A stretch of 64,000 nt of DNA from Hofstenia miamia (lineage: Eukaryota > Xenacoelomorpha > Acoela): NCBI GenBank assembly GCA_004352715.1, contig SCFE01000062.1, positions 304,776-368,775 of the forward strand, written 5' to 3'. The translations under genes and the position numbers were made by a program. The notes under the pieces are model-generated. The model saw only the letters and a program-made list of their open reading frames with translations. It was not told the origin of the DNA and made no database searches. This document shows, in pieces, positions 59,600-64,000 of this stretch. Every line of letters starts with the position of its first letter. Position 1 is the stretch's first letter.

Positions 59600-60599
59600 N
59601 NNNNNNNNNNNNNNNNNNNNNNNNNNNNNNNNNNNNNNNNNNNNNNNNNNNNNNNNNNNNNNNNNNNNNNNNNNNNNNNNNNNNNNNNNNNNNNNNNNNN
59701 NNNNNNNNNNNNNNNNNNNNNNNNNNNNNNNNNNNNNNNNNNNNNNNNNNNNNNNNNNNNNNNNNNNNNNNNNNNNNNNNNNNNNNNNNNNNNNNNNNNN
59801 NNNNNNNNNNNNNNNNNNNNNNNNNNNNNNNNNNNNNNNNNNNNNNNNNNNNNNNNNNNNNNNNNNNNNNNNNNNNNNNNNNNNNNNNNNNNNNNNNNNN
59901 NNNNNNNNNNNNNNNNNNNNNNNNNNNNNNNNNNNNNNNNNNNNNNNNNNNNNNNNNNNNNNNNNNNNNNNNNNNNNNNNNNNNNNNNNNNNNNNNNNNN
60001 NNNNNNNNNNNNNNNNNNNNNNNNNNNNNNNNNNNNNNNNNNNNNNNNNNNNNNNNNNNNNNNNNNNNNNNNNNNNNNNNNNNNNNNNNNNNNNNNNNNN
60101 NNNNNNNNNNNNNNNNNNNNNNNNNNNNNNNNNNNNNNNNNNNNNNNNNNNNNNNNNNNNNNNNNNNNNNNNNNNNNNNNNNNNNNNNNNNNNNNNNNNN
60201 NNNNNNNNNNNNNNNNNNNNNNNNNNNNNNNNNNNNNNNNNNNNNNNNNNNNNNNNNNNNNNNNNNNNNNNNNNNNNNNNNNNNNNNNNNNNNNNNNNNN
60301 NNNNNNNNNNNNNNNNNNNNNNNNNNNNNNNNNNNNNNNNNNNNNNNNNNNNNNNNNNNNNNNNNNNNNNNNNNNNNNNNNNNNNNNNNNNNNNNNNNNN
60401 NNNNNNNNNNNNNNNNNNNNNNNNNNNNNNNNNNNNNNNNNNNNNNNNNNNNNNNNNNNNNNNNNNNNNNNNNNNNNNNNNNNNNNNNNNNNNNNNNNNN
60501 NNNNNNNNNNNNNNNNNNNNNNNNNNNNNNNNNNNNNNNNNNNNNNNNNNNNNNNNNNNNNNNNNNNNNNNNNNNNNNNNNNNNNNNNNNNNNNNNNNN
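59600..60599. other. Scaffold gap of exactly 1000 N
   Basis: Cuts exon A of copy II on the left and exon C of copy III on the right. The flanks are repeated sequence, so the gap length carries no information. Confidence 0.98.
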
Positions 60600-62931
60600 A
60601 CTCGAAGTAGAGGTCCTTTCACTGGGACCATCTCTTTCAGCATACGAATATTCACGAGTATTTTCACGAAAAACTGTTGATGATGCACTGCGTGATAGAA
60701 TGTCTTTAAGAGAATTTGGAATACTTCCTGAAGAATAAGATCGATTATCAGAAGCAATTGCTGCTTCTGCATGCAAACCATGGTCGATCATTCTGTTGGA
60801 TACTGAAACAATGTTTTCACGGAGAACCTAAAATAGTTTGTAATTTAGAATATAAAATATAATAAATCATATACAGACCATAATTTAAACCTTACGGCAG
60901 ATTAGTGCAAGTCTACTTTGTAAGCTAACATTTGTTCAATAATTACTTCCTGTGTTATATTCACGTAACACTAATAATTTAGTACTAATCCTCAGTTCAG
61001 AAAATGGCATATAGATATGGATAACAAAAAGACAAATGCAAAAAAGTGAAAACAGATACCCATATGCAAGCAGAACCTAAAATATTTGGAGCTTATTCCT
61101 TGGCTACGATGTTCTACGAAATCCAGCAGTTTGACACTTCATGCAAATAACAACTGAAAGAATTGAAATAACTTATCTCACTATCTTAACCTTAAGGAAT
61201 CAGGGTATTTCTAAAATGTGTCATGGTTTCTATAAAATATTTTTAAACGCTCATCACTCACGCACTAATAAAATATCTGAAATCTGACACCACCATAGGG
61301 TGAGATGACGTCTACGGCACGACAGTCTCTGACTTTGGGCATAATGCCTTCATGAATGTACTTTCTTTAGCCAAATTTTCCTCAACATTTTCTAGCAAGA
61401 AAATGTCTACTACGAGAACTTGTATAATGATCTAGAAACATACTACCTAAATTCTAATCGCAGAAACGAAATAGTTGAAGTTAGTAGATGCTGCTATGGG
61501 CTGTAGATTACCTTATTATCTGAACATTAGGTATGGGTAGAGTTTGAGAGCTTCTACAAAAAACGCATTATTCATAATATTTTCATTCTTTCCGGCACAG
61601 CAATCATCCTTATCATAAATGTTCAATATAGCCAGGAATAACATTTACCCATAGATGCGTCAATGTCCAAGGATTATTTCTAAATTTCCTTATTGGCTTC
61701 TTTTAAAATTTGGTAACAAGAGGCAGCTTGAGGGTTCAAAGAATCTAAATTTTGGGTTTAGGCAATACAATTAAGCATAAACTATGCAATCGTCAAGTAT
61801 TCAGCTAAAAGTGAAATCTCTAGAGAATTATCGCATTCCATATTTCTATATTGTTTTAAGTGCATACTAATTATTATAACTCATTTTTGTAAATGAATTT
61901 TAAATTAACTGCTTCATAGCCTGCTTGTAAGGTTGCATTGCTGGGATTCTAACGTAAATGATATAAACACTGTTTAAACATATGGAAAGGCAAACCTCAT
62001 TTAAAGAACTATTGTTTTCTGGTAGATTAAGCTCATCTTCATTTGGTATTCTGTATGTCTCACTACTACGAACATTTGATCCATACAATTCCTCAACAGG
62101 CAATTCTTCATGGATGCTAGAAGAGGTTACCATAGTGTCCTCACTAGAAAGTTGATTTTCTGTTGCATCGTTGTAGAAAAGACTAAACATAGTTTAAATA
62201 TATAAATATTAAAGTTTTTGAGCATGAAAAATACAATTATTCTGAAAGAATAGAATGCTATATATTTATATAATTACTTAGACTATACAGCAACCTAAAT
62301 CATAGGGTTGCAAAATCTTTTCTTCTCTTGCATAGCACGCCTGTTTGAAAATTTAACATGAAATAACTTTGTAAATATTAAAAGAATCAGAATAAGTTAT
62401 TTTAAATATTATAATTAATACTAGTACAAACTATTGAACTCATAAAAAATTGTATTCATTATTTTCGTTGAAACAGGCTTTAAAATAATTACTAAAGAGT
62501 AATGATTTGATATGTATTTGTGCATATACCTATAGCAACAAAATCTAAGTATTTTTGGAACTGTCAAAACTAAAAGTAAGAGTTTATGAATCTAGGTTCT
62601 TACTTGGTTGTAAGTGCACAGCTTCAGATGCTATATAAACAAGTAATGAAAATAACCTTGCATCTCCATCAGTTAGGGATTTTTTTAAGCTTTCAGACTT
62701 TTGAGATGTAGGTGCAAAAGTTGCAGACTTGCTTAGTTGCTTTGTTTTAAGGCTTCTCTCAAATGACTTGCTTTTCATTGAAATGCGAGATGAATCCATT
62801 GATGCTTCGTTCTGTATATCAGGTCTTGGAATGTATTCATATGACTTTAACGGAGATGCCCGTCGTAGCTCCTCATCTGTTACAGGAGTACTGTTGCCGG
62901 ATGTATTGCTGACTTTTTCGTTATGGGTGAA
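60600..62931 (-). CDS. Gene 1, copy III: exons A and C partial, B complete
   Basis: Exon C 60827-60600 (last 54 nt in the gap), exon B 62182-61996 (same protein as copy I), exon A 62931-62657 (first 20 nt in gap 62932-62960). Exon A differs from copy I by a synonymous GAA/GAG change. The B-C intron is more diverged and contains foreign sequence at 61341-61454. Right of the small gap the DNA is new, so this may be the true right edge of the segment. Confidence 0.55.
61341..61454. repeat. Transposed exon-3 fragment of gene 2 within a gene 1 intron
   Basis: About 114 bp, from CATAATGCCTTCATGAATG to ACATACTACCTAAATT, match 54715-54830 (exon 3 of gene 2 in its 46-bp-longer form plus flank). Copies I and II have at this intron position only a short unrelated stretch (GGCGTGCCTGAATGAAAC). 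Confidence 0.85.
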
Positions 62932-62960
62932 NNNNNNNNNNNNNNNNNNNNNNNNNNNNN

Positions 62961-64000
62961 ATATATATATATGGATTAAAAATTTGCTAAAGGATAAATG
63001 AAGAATTTCATCACTTGAATATAGTACATCTATTTTCAAATAACATTTTAATCTTATCACTGACAGCGTAATTATTGTATAGCGAAGCATTGTTAATTTA
63101 GATTAAATTTATCATATAAGGCTACATATATATATGTCAAACAATTGTCACAGAAAGCCTCTTACTAATTCGAAGGTTTAGCTACTATTATGTTTTTGGT
63201 ATTTTCTGTATTTGGAAATTCTTAATACATTGAATTTTCGCTTACATTAAACAATCTTAAAGGACTTATATGTTCATATATCATACATTCAAAACTGGAT
63301 GCAATAAAATGAAAAACTATATGCAACCTACTTACATGTAGTTATGAAAAGAACTTTTCCTTAATTCCCATTTCAACTAGCAAAAATCTTACAGAATAGC
63401 AAGTGGTGGAAATCCTTATCAGTTAGTATTAAGAAGTTTACATACTTTTTGTCTTTACGTTTACTTAATTGTTTAGCATCTATTTTCAAAAAATTAAAGC
63501 CCATAAAGTGGTAAGTAATGAAAAATATTGCAGATAACAAGCCAGTTAAGTTAAATTGCAGACTTCTTTTTGAATATTTTGCTCTCCACGACTAAATATA
63601 TCGATTTTCCATGAGAAAAATTCGAAAGAGACTGAATTCTAATTAAACAGCTCAATATTATAAGATATTGTTGAAGTTAGAGTTTTTACTCATTTAACAT
63701 TAGAACAGCAACTACTCCTTTAGAATATATTTACATATATACATCTGATGTTTCAAATGCGAAAATAATTGAATAGAAACAAAATTTCTACAAATAACAA
63801 ACTCAGTGAGATTATCAACGTAATTTGAAGTACGTGTACCTGCTAGTGTTTTTGCTGAATGAATCATTAAGCAACAAAAAATGCTTATAGGTCATTTTGA
63901 CCCAATGTCGCTGTTCTAGTGTTAAGTTAATATAATTTCATGGGGTCTTCAGTGTAAGCATTGATGCTAGATTTGTGATTAAAATCAAAATACATTTCAT
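62961..64000. other. Unique A+T-rich flank
   Basis: Begins with a TA run after gap 62932-62960. No further exon of gene 1 could be recognised on the minus strand, and no other feature was seen. Confidence 0.4.

Noticed and set aside
59486-60791. Long frames (374-419 codons) across 59600-60599
   Set aside because: Artefacts of the 1000-N gap. Only the gene 1 exon pieces at the edges are real, and they come from two different copies.

Overview
This is an A+T-rich eukaryotic, almost certainly invertebrate animal, scaffold. The reasons are single-exon and spliced coding signals with GT/AG junctions, a rhodopsin-class GPCR, a CUB-type exon, a wide range of decayed transposons (Tc1, mariner, piggyBac, PIF/Harbinger-type MITE, Helitron-like ends, CR1/L2-like LINE, Penelope-like element), TA and AAT microsatellites, and scaffold gaps. 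Nothing here fixes the phylum. No bacterial operons, rRNA, tRNA or CRISPR arrays were seen. Assembly gaps lie at 25424-26056, 27414-27491, 37304-37694, 52047-53046 (exactly 1000 N), 53769-54043, 59600-60599 (exactly 1000 N) and 62932-62960, with single n at 155, 1325, 35525 and 44913. Most gaps are flanked by repeated sequence.

Layout. 1-2450: a direct duplication. 3308-3890: a mariner-type transposase relic with DD41D spacing. 4305-4482: a small foldback MITE. 5640-5872: a Helitron-like 3' end. 6863-13408 (minus): four dispersed exons that splice in phase, including a 12-nt microexon and a CUB-like exon. A near-complete Tc1-like element (8418-10061) sits inside an intron of that model. 15361-15955: a short transposon with perfect 25-bp inverted termini. 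16106-16177: a possible PDZ-like exon. 20815-20973: a mariner C-terminal relic, followed at 21513-21796 by a 4 x 71-bp tandem repeat. 24708-26998: a large G+C-richer inverted repeat around a gap. 27536-28467: a 5'-truncated LINE. 30911-32045 (plus): a broken but clearly protein-like locus. 33463-34422 (minus): an intact single-exon GPCR. 36982-37293: a GATTAATC cluster and a hairpin. 37862-38655: a Penelope-like GIY-YIG relic. 39013-39787: a G-rich-ended repeat holding an exon-like ORF. 40102-42315: a piggyBac-type element with asymmetric ends.

43906-62960 is dominated by one segment present in two long copies and a third partial one. Each carries the same minus-strand three-exon gene end (gene 1: Ser-rich, about 253 residues, unknown function). 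The first two also carry a downstream five-exon model (gene 2), broken at a different place in each copy. The copies are joined by 1000-N gaps, so they may be unmerged haplotypes rather than true paralogues. A 1.7-kb tract inside gene 1 is identical between copies 1 and 2 while its flanks differ.

The intact gene I trust most is the GPCR. Gene 1 and the CUB-exon gene rest on splice phase and sequence character. No function is claimed for unrecognised proteins. All similarity statements come from reading motifs by eye; no searches were run.
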